Shown one piece after another: positions 1 to 6,647 of a DNA stretch of 8,452 nt. Made by a program: the position numbers and the translations under genes. The notes under the pieces are model-generated. The model was not told the origin of the DNA. It did not search any database and worked only from the letters and a program-made list of their open reading frames with translations. Source of the stretch: Verrucomicrobiales bacterium (GTDB lineage Bacteria; Verrucomicrobiota; Verrucomicrobiia; Limisphaerales; F1-80-MAGS106). Where the stretch lies: contig CANLCA010000098.1 of the NCBI GenBank assembly GCA_947487925.1, positions 1-8,452 on the forward strand, read 5' to 3'. Every line of letters begins with the position of its first letter. Positions within the stretch are counted from its first letter, which is position 1.

Positions 1-941
1 CGTTTACTTTCATCGGCAGCTTCCATGAAAGTCATAATGGCCAGTGTTTCCTCAGGCGAGACCGGCGCAATCCCTGTTTGGAAGAATTTGATCACTTCAC
101 GAAGCATGGGCGCGTAATCCCCGCCTCCCTTCTGCTCCGCGATCGCTTTGGTCCCAAACAGTGTAACCCTGTGCGGCGTATGGCCTGTGCGCAATCCTGT
201 GAGCACGCCTAGTCGCCCTTCAGTCCAAATTCCCGTGACAACATCCATAGCCGGAGTTGTCGTTCTTGAGACCGTTTGGCAGTCGGGTCCGAGAATGGTG
301 AAGAGCGCCTCTGTGGGATGGATCCCATACCAAAACAAATCGGGGTGGTGCGGCTCGGTTGGCGCGGGGCCATAAGAAAAAACGCCCTTCAGCTCTCCTA
401 CATCCGCTCGTTTGAGCTCCACCAGGCTGTCGTAAAACCGATAGGAAGAGCAACTGAACAAAGGCACTTTTAGCGCTTTGGCCAACCTGTAGAGAGCAAT
501 AGCATCTCTAAGAGACCCCGCCGCTGGCTTATCAATGAAAACCGGTTTGCGAGCCCGCAGAACAGGACGAGCCTGCTCCAGGTGCGTCCGGCCATCCACA
601 CTGGTCAACAATACCGCATCCACCTCCCGGCAAACTTCCTCGATCGAATCCAAAATCCTCACCCCATAGGTCTGCTGCAACTCCTTGGTGTACCCCTCGA
701 CTCGCGAGATGCTGGACTCGATATCTCGGCTTCCCCCTTTGAACGCCACAACGACCCTAGCACCAGGAATGTGATCCTTGCTTTTGGAGTCGTTCAAAAG
801 TTTGGTGAACGCGGTCACGTGGGATGTGTCGAGACCTATCAAACCCAATCGCAAATCGGCCCCAGACACGGAAGCCAACGAGACGGAAGCTAGGACGCTG
901 AGACTTGCGGCCAATCGCGCCGCTCTGGATCGGAGTTTCAT
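1..941 (-). CDS. Exported Gfo/Idh/MocA family oxidoreductase, 3' end cut by window
   Basis: An open frame of 313 codons plus two bases runs leftward off the window, so the C-terminus is missing. Residues 1-28 look like a Sec signal peptide: basic MKLRSRAARL, a hydrophobic stretch, then VSGA before the mature start. The Rossmann start is at about 31-41 (RLGLIGLDTSH), with GLIG where the usual fingerprint is GxGxxG. A DKP at 137-139 takes the place of the family's EKP, and residues 205-218 (WYGIHPTEALFTIL) carry the His expected in the substrate-binding domain. The family uses NAD(P) to oxidise, reduce or rearrange sugars and related compounds. Exported members are common in Verrucomicrobiota and Planctomycetota, but substrate and cofactor state cannot be read here. 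No Shine-Dalgarno precedes the ATG; the start was chosen because it supplies the signal peptide. Family assignment is firm, function unknown. Confidence 0.9.
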   Translation of the reverse strand, partial: MKLRSRAARLAASLSVLASVSLASVSGADLRLGLIGLDTSHVTAFTKLLNDSKSKDHIPGARVVVAFKGGSRDIESSISRVEGYTKELQQTYGVRILDSIEEVCREVDAVLLTSVDGRTHLEQARPVLRARKPVFIDKPAAGSLRDAIALYRLAKALKVPLFSCSSYRFYDSLVELKRADVGELKGVFSYGPAPTEPHHPDLFWYGIHPTEALFTILGPDCQTVSRTTTPAMDVVTGIWTEGRLGVLTGLRTGHTPHRVTLFGTKAIAEQKGGGDYAPMLREVIKFFQTGIAPVSPEETLAIMTFMEAADESK

Positions 942-960
942 GCCGGAATGATTGACATCT

Positions 961-989
961 TTGCAACCAGAGCGCAACCGGCATATGCT
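961..989 (+). promoter_or_regulatory. Weak sigma70-like promoter candidate in the divergent gap
   Basis: TTGCAA at 961-966 is followed after 17 bases by TATGCT at 984-989. Each box matches the sigma70 consensus at four of six positions. It lies about 150 bases before the C39-like gene and points toward it, giving a leader of roughly 140 bases. Such matches are frequent by chance, and the rest of the 942-1136 gap shows no better promoter on either strand. Confidence 0.2.
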
Positions 990-1136
990 GTCCGTCGGCA
1001 GATCGTGTTTTGAGTCGCTATGCGTGGCAAAACTTCCCACCATGTCGCACCAGTATCACAAACTTGGTAATTCTGAAACCGGCGAGACCCACTTCAAAAT
1101 GCTCTGCTGGATCGTCCTGACAATCTCACGGCGCTT

Positions 1137-2363
1137 ATGCATCAAAATCAACTACGACGTGCACTCTTCGCGGGATGCCTGCTCACGCTCCAACACCTGG
1201 TTTCGACTGGGTTTGCAGCTTCCAGTTTCTACCTCTCTGAGGTCCCAGACTATCAATGGCACGCGGGCTGTTTTGGCACCGCGACCGGAAACTTGATCGG
1301 CTTTTGGGATAGGCACGGCTTTTCTGATTTTTATAAAGGGCCCACCAATAAAGGACTCGCCCCGCTCAACAGCAATGCCTCAAACGCCGGAATCAACGCG
1401 CTTTGGGCGTCAGAAAAAGGAGTCGATGGGCGCCCCAAAGACAGGCCCGGTCACATGGATGACTACTACGTCGAATACGAGGACCCCTCTCCCGACCCCT
1501 TTGTGCTGTCCCGCAGAACGGAGCACACGCCCGATTGCATCGGCGATTTTATCGGCCTAAACCAGGATAAATGGCGGGAATTGAACGGAGAATGCGACGG
1601 CAACATTGATGGTTACAGTTTTGTGTTTTGGGACAACTCCGGGCGCAAACGACTGAACTTCACCCCACGCTCCGAGGATGGAAACGCCGTTCCGGACGTC
1701 CAGTCGGGGCTGAGAACTTGGGCTGAATTCTGTGGATATGCCGCGGACTCCTTCACACAACTGAGCGATTTTAACCCCTCGGTTCCCCTCAGAACCGGGT
1801 TTTCTTTCCAAGATTTGAAGGCCGAGATCGATTCGGGATACCCGGTCCTATTATTCATGCAGGACTTCACTCGTTTCGACCGCACGGTCCGGGGTCGCGC
1901 TCACGCAAATCCCACGATCCATGGTATGCTCGCCTATGGTTACACCATCTCCGACGAGGGGACCCCATTCGTTCGTTATCGAACCAGCTGGGCAAGCGGG
2001 AATTTCAACTTCAGCGAGTGGAATTCTGCCAATTGGACGCCAGAAGGAATTCTGAACCTGCCATTGCGCGGAGTTATCGGGTTCCATCCAAAACCAAAAA
2101 TCACTTCAGTAATCATGACTCCTGAAGGACTGCACCTTCGATGGCACGCTCCAAGATCCACTCTGGTCAATGAAACGACACAAACCTCAAGTCAAGTTCA
2201 AGTCTACAGCGTAGAACAATCGTTTTCGCTGAGCGACCCTCACTTTGAAACCGTCGGAAACCCGACGGACGATCCCGAAACCACCATTCCATTCAACGCC
2301 CAACGAGACGTCTATTTTAGGGTGCGCGTGGGGACACGATCAGGAACGTCAACAGAGTTCTGA
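1137..2363 (+). CDS. Secreted C39-like (papain-fold) peptidase-family protein with FnIII-like tail
   Basis: This 408-residue protein starts with a Sec-type signal peptide (two Arg at 7-8, hydrophobic 9-27, cleavage probably near GFA-AS). The mature part opens with VPDYQWHAGCFGTATG (37-51), which resembles the nucleophile region of C39-like peptidases, with C45 as candidate nucleophile. HGMLAYGY (262-269) supplies the candidate catalytic His262, preceded by a strand at 234-241 (GYPVLLFM). The expected Asp or Asn after it is not obvious: residues 279-286 read VRYRTSWA. C134 and C153 could form a disulfide. About 320-400 looks like a fibronectin type III domain (LHLRWHAP near the start, YFRVRVGT near the end). 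It has no membrane anchor, so it is probably periplasmic or released. No Shine-Dalgarno is visible; the start rests on the signal peptide. Whether it is an active protease, and on what, is unknown. Confidence 0.75.
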   Translation: MHQNQLRRALFAGCLLTLQHLVSTGFAASSFYLSEVPDYQWHAGCFGTATGNLIGFWDRHGFSDFYKGPTNKGLAPLNSNASNAGINALWASEKGVDGRPKDRPGHMDDYYVEYEDPSPDPFVLSRRTEHTPDCIGDFIGLNQDKWRELNGECDGNIDGYSFVFWDNSGRKRLNFTPRSEDGNAVPDVQSGLRTWAEFCGYAADSFTQLSDFNPSVPLRTGFSFQDLKAEIDSGYPVLLFMQDFTRFDRTVRGRAHANPTIHGMLAYGYTISDEGTPFVRYRTSWASGNFNFSEWNSANWTPEGILNLPLRGVIGFHPKPKITSVIMTPEGLHLRWHAPRSTLVNETTQTSSQVQVYSVEQSFSLSDPHFETVGNPTDDPETTIPFNAQRDVYFRVRVGTRSGTSTEF

Positions 2364-2527
2364 AATCGAATCAAGATGGCCGATTCCGCCAGAATTTTGA
2401 CCGAGCACGAAGCAAGGATTTTCCTACACCCTAGGGAATCCGTTGGCCGATCAGGAAAGGTGCTAAGTTCCTCGTGTTCGTGGCCACCGCAAGTCACGAA
2501 GAGAGCCGACCATGGGTCTCGATGTAG

Positions 2528-2944
2528 ATGCCGCGTCTCCGAGTAGAAAATATCAACCGAACTCTGATGCCCCCCTTTTACGAATGCCAGCGATGCACCG
2601 CTTGTTGTCGATGGCCTGGCGATGTGAGGCTCTTGGAGGATGAAATCACGCGGATCGCGGCATTTTTGGATCTATCCGAGGAAGACTTCATCCAACGATA
2701 CACAAGGATTAATCATCATCGCAGCGGCTTAAGCCTGACGGAACAGCCCGACGGGTCATGCGTCTTTTTAGAGGGTGTCGATTGCCGCATCCAACCCGTC
2801 AAACCTCAGCAATGTCGGGATTTCCCAAATCTCTGGAATTTTCCCGGATTTGAAAATGTCTGTCGGGCAGTGCCTCGGGATGTCACAATCGAGGAGTTTA
2901 AGTCCAAGGTCCAAGTCGCCAATCAATCGTTCTTCAGACGCTGA
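2528..2944 (+). CDS. YkgJ family cysteine-cluster protein
   Basis: This is a small cytoplasmic protein of 138 residues with the YkgJ-type (CxxCxxCC) cluster. C20, C23, C26 and C27 form the N-terminal motif (YECQRCTACC). C78, C86 and C96 follow in GSCVFLEGVDCRI and QQCRDFP, and C112 lies near the end. The family is thought to bind zinc or an iron-sulfur cluster through these residues, and its biochemical role is not settled. It has the usual size for single-domain members. Neither the ATG at 2528 nor the in-frame ATG at 2567 (residue 14) has a clear ribosome site. The later start would still keep all cysteines, so the N-terminus is uncertain. The next gene begins 41 bases downstream on the same strand, suggesting co-transcription. 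Confidence 0.9.
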   Translation: MPRLRVENINRTLMPPFYECQRCTACCRWPGDVRLLEDEITRIAAFLDLSEEDFIQRYTRINHHRSGLSLTEQPDGSCVFLEGVDCRIQPVKPQQCRDFPNLWNFPGFENVCRAVPRDVTIEEFKSKVQVANQSFFRR

Positions 2945-2985
2945 AACCGACTTGCAATCCCCGGCAGCCACAACACACTCGTTGC

Positions 2986-3243
2986 ATGAGCCTGCCATTG
3001 CAACCTGTCACTCTCACTCCTGAACAAATCGGTGACCTGGATCGAAAACTGGCGGTGATGCGCCATAACGTGAACAACAGCCTCGCAATGTTGGTGGCCA
3101 CGGCTGAAATCATGCGTCGGAAACCTGAAAGCGCCATCCGCTTTGCTAATTCATTCACCGAACAACCTCAAAAAATAGCCGAGGAAATCAAACAATTTTC
3201 CGAATTGCTCCAAACCACCCTGAGGATGAATCAAGAGGGCTAG
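2986..3243 (+). CDS. Small helical protein resembling a stand-alone histidine-kinase DHp domain
   Basis: This 85-residue protein is predicted to be mostly helical. Residues 25-43 (MRHNVNNSLAMLVATAEIM) resemble the H-box helix of histidine kinases, where a phospho-accepting His is followed by Asn-rich turns and then a pattern like LxxIxxxAEL. H27 would be the phosphorylated residue. A second amphipathic helix at about 60-82 could pair with the first as a DHp hairpin. No ATP-binding domain, sensor or membrane segment is present, and the short N-terminus (1-15) looks unstructured. It follows the YkgJ gene by 41 bases and ends 31 bases before the convergent end of gatA. The start lacks a Shine-Dalgarno. 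The coding call rests on this pattern and the placement; the DHp resemblance is by eye and the function is unknown. Confidence 0.65.
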   Translation: MSLPLQPVTLTPEQIGDLDRKLAVMRHNVNNSLAMLVATAEIMRRKPESAIRFANSFTEQPQKIAEEIKQFSELLQTTLRMNQEG

Positions 3244-3274
3244 CTGGCGAGAAGACCCACAGGAAGAATTGTAT

Positions 3275-4738
3275 TCAAAGCGGGGGTTTTTCTTTGTGCC
3301 ATGCCGTCGTTTGCTCAAAAGCGTGAGCCACCCTTAACACCGTTTCCTCACCAAATGGCTTGCCAAGAAATTGCAACCCGATCGGCAGTTTGGGATCGAC
3401 CGTAAACCCGCAAGGGATGCTGACCCCGCAAATGCCCGCCAAATTGCAGGAGATCGTAAAAATGTCCGACAAATACATCTGGAGGGGGTCGTCTATCTTT
3501 TCCCCAATCTTGAAGGCCGGTCCTGGGGTGGTGGGGGTCACAATCGCGTCGACCTTTTCGAAAGCCTTCAAGAAATCCTGACGGATCAGGGTTCTCACCT
3601 TCTGAGCCCTGAGATAGTAGGCGTCGTAATAGCCGCTGCTGAGCACGTAGGTTCCCAAGATAATCCGTCGTTTCACCTCGGCCCCGAAGCCGGCCCCGCG
3701 AGTTCGCGCATAAAGTTCCAGTGGATCGTTACCCTCGACCCTGAGGCCGTACCGCACCCCATCAAATCGCGCCAAGTTCGCGCTCGCTTCCGCGGTGGCG
3801 ATGATATAGTAGGTGGCCACGGAATACTCCGTATGAGGGAGGGAAATATCCACGATCTCGGCGCCTAAACTTTCCAGATGTTTGAGGGCCGCTTTCACCG
3901 CACGATCAACCTCTGGTTCCAGGCCCCCGATGGCGTATTCCTTTGGAATCCCCAAGCGCAGGCCACGGACATCGCCACCCAGACAGGTCCTGTAATCGGG
4001 AGTGGCCTTGGGAATCGAAGTTGAATCGCGCGGATCCCATCCGCTGATCACGTTCATCATGAGCGCCGTGTCGCGTACATCCTTCGTCAGAGGGCCAATC
4101 TGATCGAGGGATGAGGCAAAGGCAACCAGTCCGCGGCGAGAAACCAATCCATAACTGGGCTTGAACCCCACACATCCAACGAGCGCTGCAGGTTGTCGGA
4201 TCGACCCGCCAGTGTCCGAACCTAAGGCAGCGATGCACGAATCAGAAGCCACCGCGGCCGCGGAACCGCCAGAAGATCCTCCCGGGGTTCGGCTCAAGTC
4301 CCAAGGATTGTATGTCGGCCCAAAAGCGGAATTCTCGGTTGAGCTGCCCATCGCAAATTCATCGAGGTTTGTTCGCCCGAAAACGATCGCACCCGCTGCC
4401 CGCAGCCTTTCGATCACGGTGGCGTCGTAGGGTGATCTATAATTTCCAAGAATTCTGGAGCCGCACGTGACCGGTTGGCCGAGAACAGAAATCACATCCT
4501 TGATGGCAATGGGAACGCCAAGAAGCGGCATTTCTTCATGGCTCTTTCCGGACTGAAGGAGCCGATCAGCCTGCTCCGCTTGCCGAGACACGTCGTGCTC
4601 ATCAACGCTCAGGAAAGCATGCACGCGTGAATCCACTTGCCTGATCCGATCGAGGCAGGAGCGCAGCGCTTCGACAGCAGACGCCTCTCGCTTGGCCAGC
4701 GAGGTCGTGAGTTGAGAAATGGTCAACCGGTTCAGCAT
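3275..4738 (-). CDS. gatA: Asp/Glu-tRNA amidotransferase subunit A
   Basis: GatA is the glutaminase subunit of GatCAB. It releases ammonia from glutamine for conversion of Glu-tRNA(Gln) and/or Asp-tRNA(Asn) to the correctly charged amides, in the cytoplasm. The 487-residue frame is full length for the family. The amidase triad is visible: Lys80 in PIAIKDV, Ser155 in TPGGSSGGS, and nucleophile Ser179 in GSDTGGSIRQPA. These sit one residue later than the K79/S154/S178 I recall for well-studied GatA proteins. The ATG at 4738 lies 7 bases after the gatC stop and gives the normal N-terminus MLNRLTISQL. An upstream in-frame start at 4780 would overlap gatC by 35 bases and adds a non-homologous leader, so it was not used. 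gatB is not in the window and must be elsewhere if the complex is complete. Confidence 0.98.
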   Translation of the reverse strand: MLNRLTISQLTTSLAKREASAVEALRSCLDRIRQVDSRVHAFLSVDEHDVSRQAEQADRLLQSGKSHEEMPLLGVPIAIKDVISVLGQPVTCGSRILGNYRSPYDATVIERLRAAGAIVFGRTNLDEFAMGSSTENSAFGPTYNPWDLSRTPGGSSGGSAAAVASDSCIAALGSDTGGSIRQPAALVGCVGFKPSYGLVSRRGLVAFASSLDQIGPLTKDVRDTALMMNVISGWDPRDSTSIPKATPDYRTCLGGDVRGLRLGIPKEYAIGGLEPEVDRAVKAALKHLESLGAEIVDISLPHTEYSVATYYIIATAEASANLARFDGVRYGLRVEGNDPLELYARTRGAGFGAEVKRRIILGTYVLSSGYYDAYYLRAQKVRTLIRQDFLKAFEKVDAIVTPTTPGPAFKIGEKIDDPLQMYLSDIFTISCNLAGICGVSIPCGFTVDPKLPIGLQFLGKPFGEETVLRVAHAFEQTTAWHKEKPPL

Positions 4739-4745
4739 GAGACGA

Positions 4746-5033
4746 TCACTCAACGATCTTGGGAACCACAAACAAACCATTCAGGCGCGCTGGCGCGTTC
4801 CCCAGGGCTTCTTCATTGGTCAGGGACGGCCGGATCTCATCCTGCCGGGTGACGTTGACCATTGGAAAAGCGTGCGCTGTGGGTTCGACTCCGGTCACAT
4901 CCGCCTCCCTGAGTTTATTGACATATCCCAGGATGCCCCCCAATTGCTGCCCAAGTCTGGCTTCTTCCTCAGGGGTCAAAGCAACTCGGGCAAGATGGGC
5001 GACGTATTTGATGTCGAAATCACTTGAGGCCAT
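4746..5033 (-). CDS. gatC: Asp/Glu-tRNA amidotransferase subunit C
   Basis: GatC is the small subunit that wraps around and stabilises GatA in the GatCAB amidotransferase. The 95-residue protein has the family pattern: N-terminal helix with VAHLARVALT (11-20), acidic PEEEARL, a helix with LGGILGYVNKL (31-41), VTGVEPTAH (46-54), and a C-terminus ending in FVVPKIVE. A GTG at 5048 would add five residues, but the ATG at 5033 has GGGAG just upstream and gives the usual length. The gene lies 21 bases after the HPr stop and 7 bases before gatA, which fits a single transcript and a GatC:GatA pair made in step. Confidence 0.96.
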   Translation of the reverse strand: MASSDFDIKYVAHLARVALTPEEEARLGQQLGGILGYVNKLREADVTGVEPTAHAFPMVNVTRQDEIRPSLTNEEALGNAPARLNGLFVVPKIVE

Positions 5034-5037
5034 AAAT

Positions 5038-5042
5038 CTCCC
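5038..5042 (-). promoter_or_regulatory. Ribosome binding site deciding the gatC start
   Basis: On the minus strand GGGAG lies four bases before the ATG at 5033. It is one of only two clear Shine-Dalgarno-like sites in the window and favours this ATG over the GTG five codons upstream. The spacing is slightly short. Confidence 0.55.
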
Positions 5043-5054
5043 AGCCACACCAGC

Positions 5055-5327
5055 TCAGTCCTCGTCGAATTTACGTTTCACCAAAGCCTCCAACTCCGCG
5101 ACAGCCGCCTCGGCATCGGTTCCAGTCGCCTGCACGAACAGACGGCTTCCGGGTCCAGCGGTTAACATCAACAAACCCATGATGCTCTTTCCGTTCACCG
5201 TCTCGCTGTCTTTCTCGACCACGATCTCACACTCGAACCGGTTCGCTGTCTTGACAAATTTCGCAGCGGGACGGGCATGCATCCCCAGCTTGTTCATCAC
5301 AACCAAATACTTTTTAACCGTGTTCAC
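5055..5327 (-). CDS. HPr family phosphocarrier protein
   Basis: This 90-residue protein has the size and layout of HPr, the small cytoplasmic phosphocarrier of the phosphotransferase system. The active-site motif is GMHARPAAKFVKTA, with His17 as the residue phosphorylated by enzyme I. The regulatory-serine region is NGKSIMGLLML, with Ser48 at the place of Ser46, the target of HPr kinase/phosphorylase. Both sites being intact suggests transport or a regulatory phosphorelay, but enzyme I, enzyme II and HPr kinase are not in the window. The start is GTG; an in-frame stop lies not far upstream, and no ATG would keep the first beta strand. A purine run (GAGAAG) ends only two bases before it. It is the first gene of a compact group with gatC and gatA. 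Confidence 0.95.
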   Translation of the reverse strand: MNTVKKYLVVMNKLGMHARPAAKFVKTANRFECEIVVEKDSETVNGKSIMGLLMLTAGPGSRLFVQATGTDAEAAVAELEALVKRKFDED

Positions 5328-5468
5328 TACTTCTCGATTTCGATCTTCATTTCAGGCATTTACTTATCGTGGATATCGTGCTAGCCGGGCACTATTGGCT
5401 ATCCTCGACCATTTTGCCAACAAAACAATAACCCACTGGATCCTTCGAACTTGTCCGATGCTCGCAGG

Positions 5469-6572
5469 TCACACATTGAATTTGAATAGCAGCACATCGC
5501 CATCCTTCACGACATACTCCTTTCCTTCCATCCTATACAAACCTTTCTCACGCGCCGCAGCCACAGACCCGCAGCGAACCAAATCCTCATAGGCCACGGT
5601 TTCCGCCTTGATGAACCCGCGCTCGAAATCACTGTGAATCACCCCTGCCGCCTTGGGTGCGGTGTCCCCCTCATGGATGGTCCATGCGCGAACCTCCTTT
5701 TCCCCCGCCGTAAAATAGGTTCGAAGCCCTAGCAAGTGGTAGGTGGCCCGGATCAAGGCGCCCACACCGGACTCGTCGACTCCCAATTCCTTCAAGAACT
5801 CCGCGGCCTCAGCCGGCGGGAGATCCACCAGATCGCTCTCAATCTGGGCGCTTATCACCACGGTGTCGCAGGCGTGGTGAGATCTGGCGTATTCCCGCAC
5901 CTGGGCGACAAAACGGTTGGTGGACGATGTGGCCAGGTCCGTTTCCTTGACGTTCGCAGCGAAAATCGTGGGCTTGTCGGTCATCAGATAGAATTGCCGC
6001 GATAAAACCTTCTGTTCAGCACCCAACTCAAGTGTCAGAGCCGGCTTGCCCGCGTTCAGATGTGGCGAAAGCTTTTTCAAGACCTCTTCTTCGGCCAGAG
6101 CCACTTTATCCCCGCGCTTGGCGTCCTTGTGCACGCGTTCAAGCCTCTTATTGACGGCCTCCAAGTCCGATAAGATCAGTTCGGTGAGGATGGTTTCAAT
6201 GTCGCGGATCGGATCGATACTGCCCGCCACATGATGGATGTCCGCATCTTCGAAGCAGCGCACAACCTGCACAATCGCGTCCACCTCCCGGATGTGGCTC
6301 AGGAATTTGTTGCCTAGGCCCTCACCCTGAGACGCGCCCTTGACCAACCCTGCGATGTCAACAAACTCCACCGCCGCCGGGATGATCACACTTGTCCTCG
6401 CGATCTTCGAGAGTATCGCCAGCCGCGAATCAGGAACGGTCACCACGCCCACATTGGGGTCGATTGTACAGAAAGGGTAGTTCGCGGCCTCCGCCTTCCT
6501 CGTACGAGTCACCGCGTTAAACAAAGTTGACTTGCCCACGTTTGGCAATCCGACAATTCCAGCTTTCAACAT
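5469..6572 (-). CDS. ychF: Ribosome-binding redox-regulated ATPase YchF (Obg/OLA1-like)
   Basis: YchF is a near-universal P-loop protein that prefers ATP over GTP, binds ribosomes and is linked to stress responses and translation. The 367-residue frame is full length. It shows Walker A GLPNVGKST at 8-16, G3 DIAG at 72-75 followed by LVKGASQGEGLGNKF, and NVKE at 207-210 where GTPases have NKxD, the family's signature of relaxed nucleotide specificity. The central part (about 133-200) is the coiled-coil insert, and the TGS domain occupies about 283-366. Cys35 in NYPFCTIDPN matches the position described for redox control of E. coli YchF. The gap to the MBL gene upstream is 75 bases and to HPr downstream 141 bases; neither holds a clear terminator, so co-transcription is possible. 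The ATG has no Shine-Dalgarno. Confidence 0.98.
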   Translation of the reverse strand: MLKAGIVGLPNVGKSTLFNAVTRTRKAEAANYPFCTIDPNVGVVTVPDSRLAILSKIARTSVIIPAAVEFVDIAGLVKGASQGEGLGNKFLSHIREVDAIVQVVRCFEDADIHHVAGSIDPIRDIETILTELILSDLEAVNKRLERVHKDAKRGDKVALAEEEVLKKLSPHLNAGKPALTLELGAEQKVLSRQFYLMTDKPTIFAANVKETDLATSSTNRFVAQVREYARSHHACDTVVISAQIESDLVDLPPAEAAEFLKELGVDESGVGALIRATYHLLGLRTYFTAGEKEVRAWTIHEGDTAPKAAGVIHSDFERGFIKAETVAYEDLVRCGSVAAAREKGLYRMEGKEYVVKDGDVLLFKFNV

Positions 6573-6647
6573 AAAACAATTTTCAAAATGGCAGCAACAT
6601 GACAGGTTGACCCTCGAATCATGGGTCTTGCAAGAGCCCTGGAAAGT

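Noticed and set aside
952..957. Perfect TTGACA box in the divergent gap
   Set aside because: No acceptable -10 box at 16-18 bases; the nearest TATGCT lies 26 bases away.
952..1296. Rightward open frame of 114 codons overlapping the start of the C39-like gene
   Set aside because: It has no recognisable motif and reads the C39-like gene in another frame; the signal peptide and C39 motifs support the other frame.
2376..2546. 56-codon frame in the 164-base gap before the YkgJ gene
   Set aside because: No recognisable motif, no ribosome site, and it overlaps the YkgJ start out of frame; probably chance. The gap shows nothing else I can support.
3239..3300. Possible terminator in the convergent junction (GGGCTAGC and a G-run followed by T5)
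   Set aside because: No matching C-rich arm close enough to form a stable stem before the T-run.
3371..3868. Long rightward open frame inside gatA
   Set aside because: Antisense shadow of the conserved gatA coding sequence with no motif of its own.
4759..5592. Rightward 277-codon open frame opposite gatC, HPr and the end of ychF
   Set aside because: It covers three conserved leftward genes in antisense; composition is Ser/Thr-rich, with no domain pattern.
6611..6629. GACCC/GGGTC inverted repeat between the MBL gene and ychF
   Set aside because: Only five base pairs with a nine-base loop and no T-run; too weak for a terminator.
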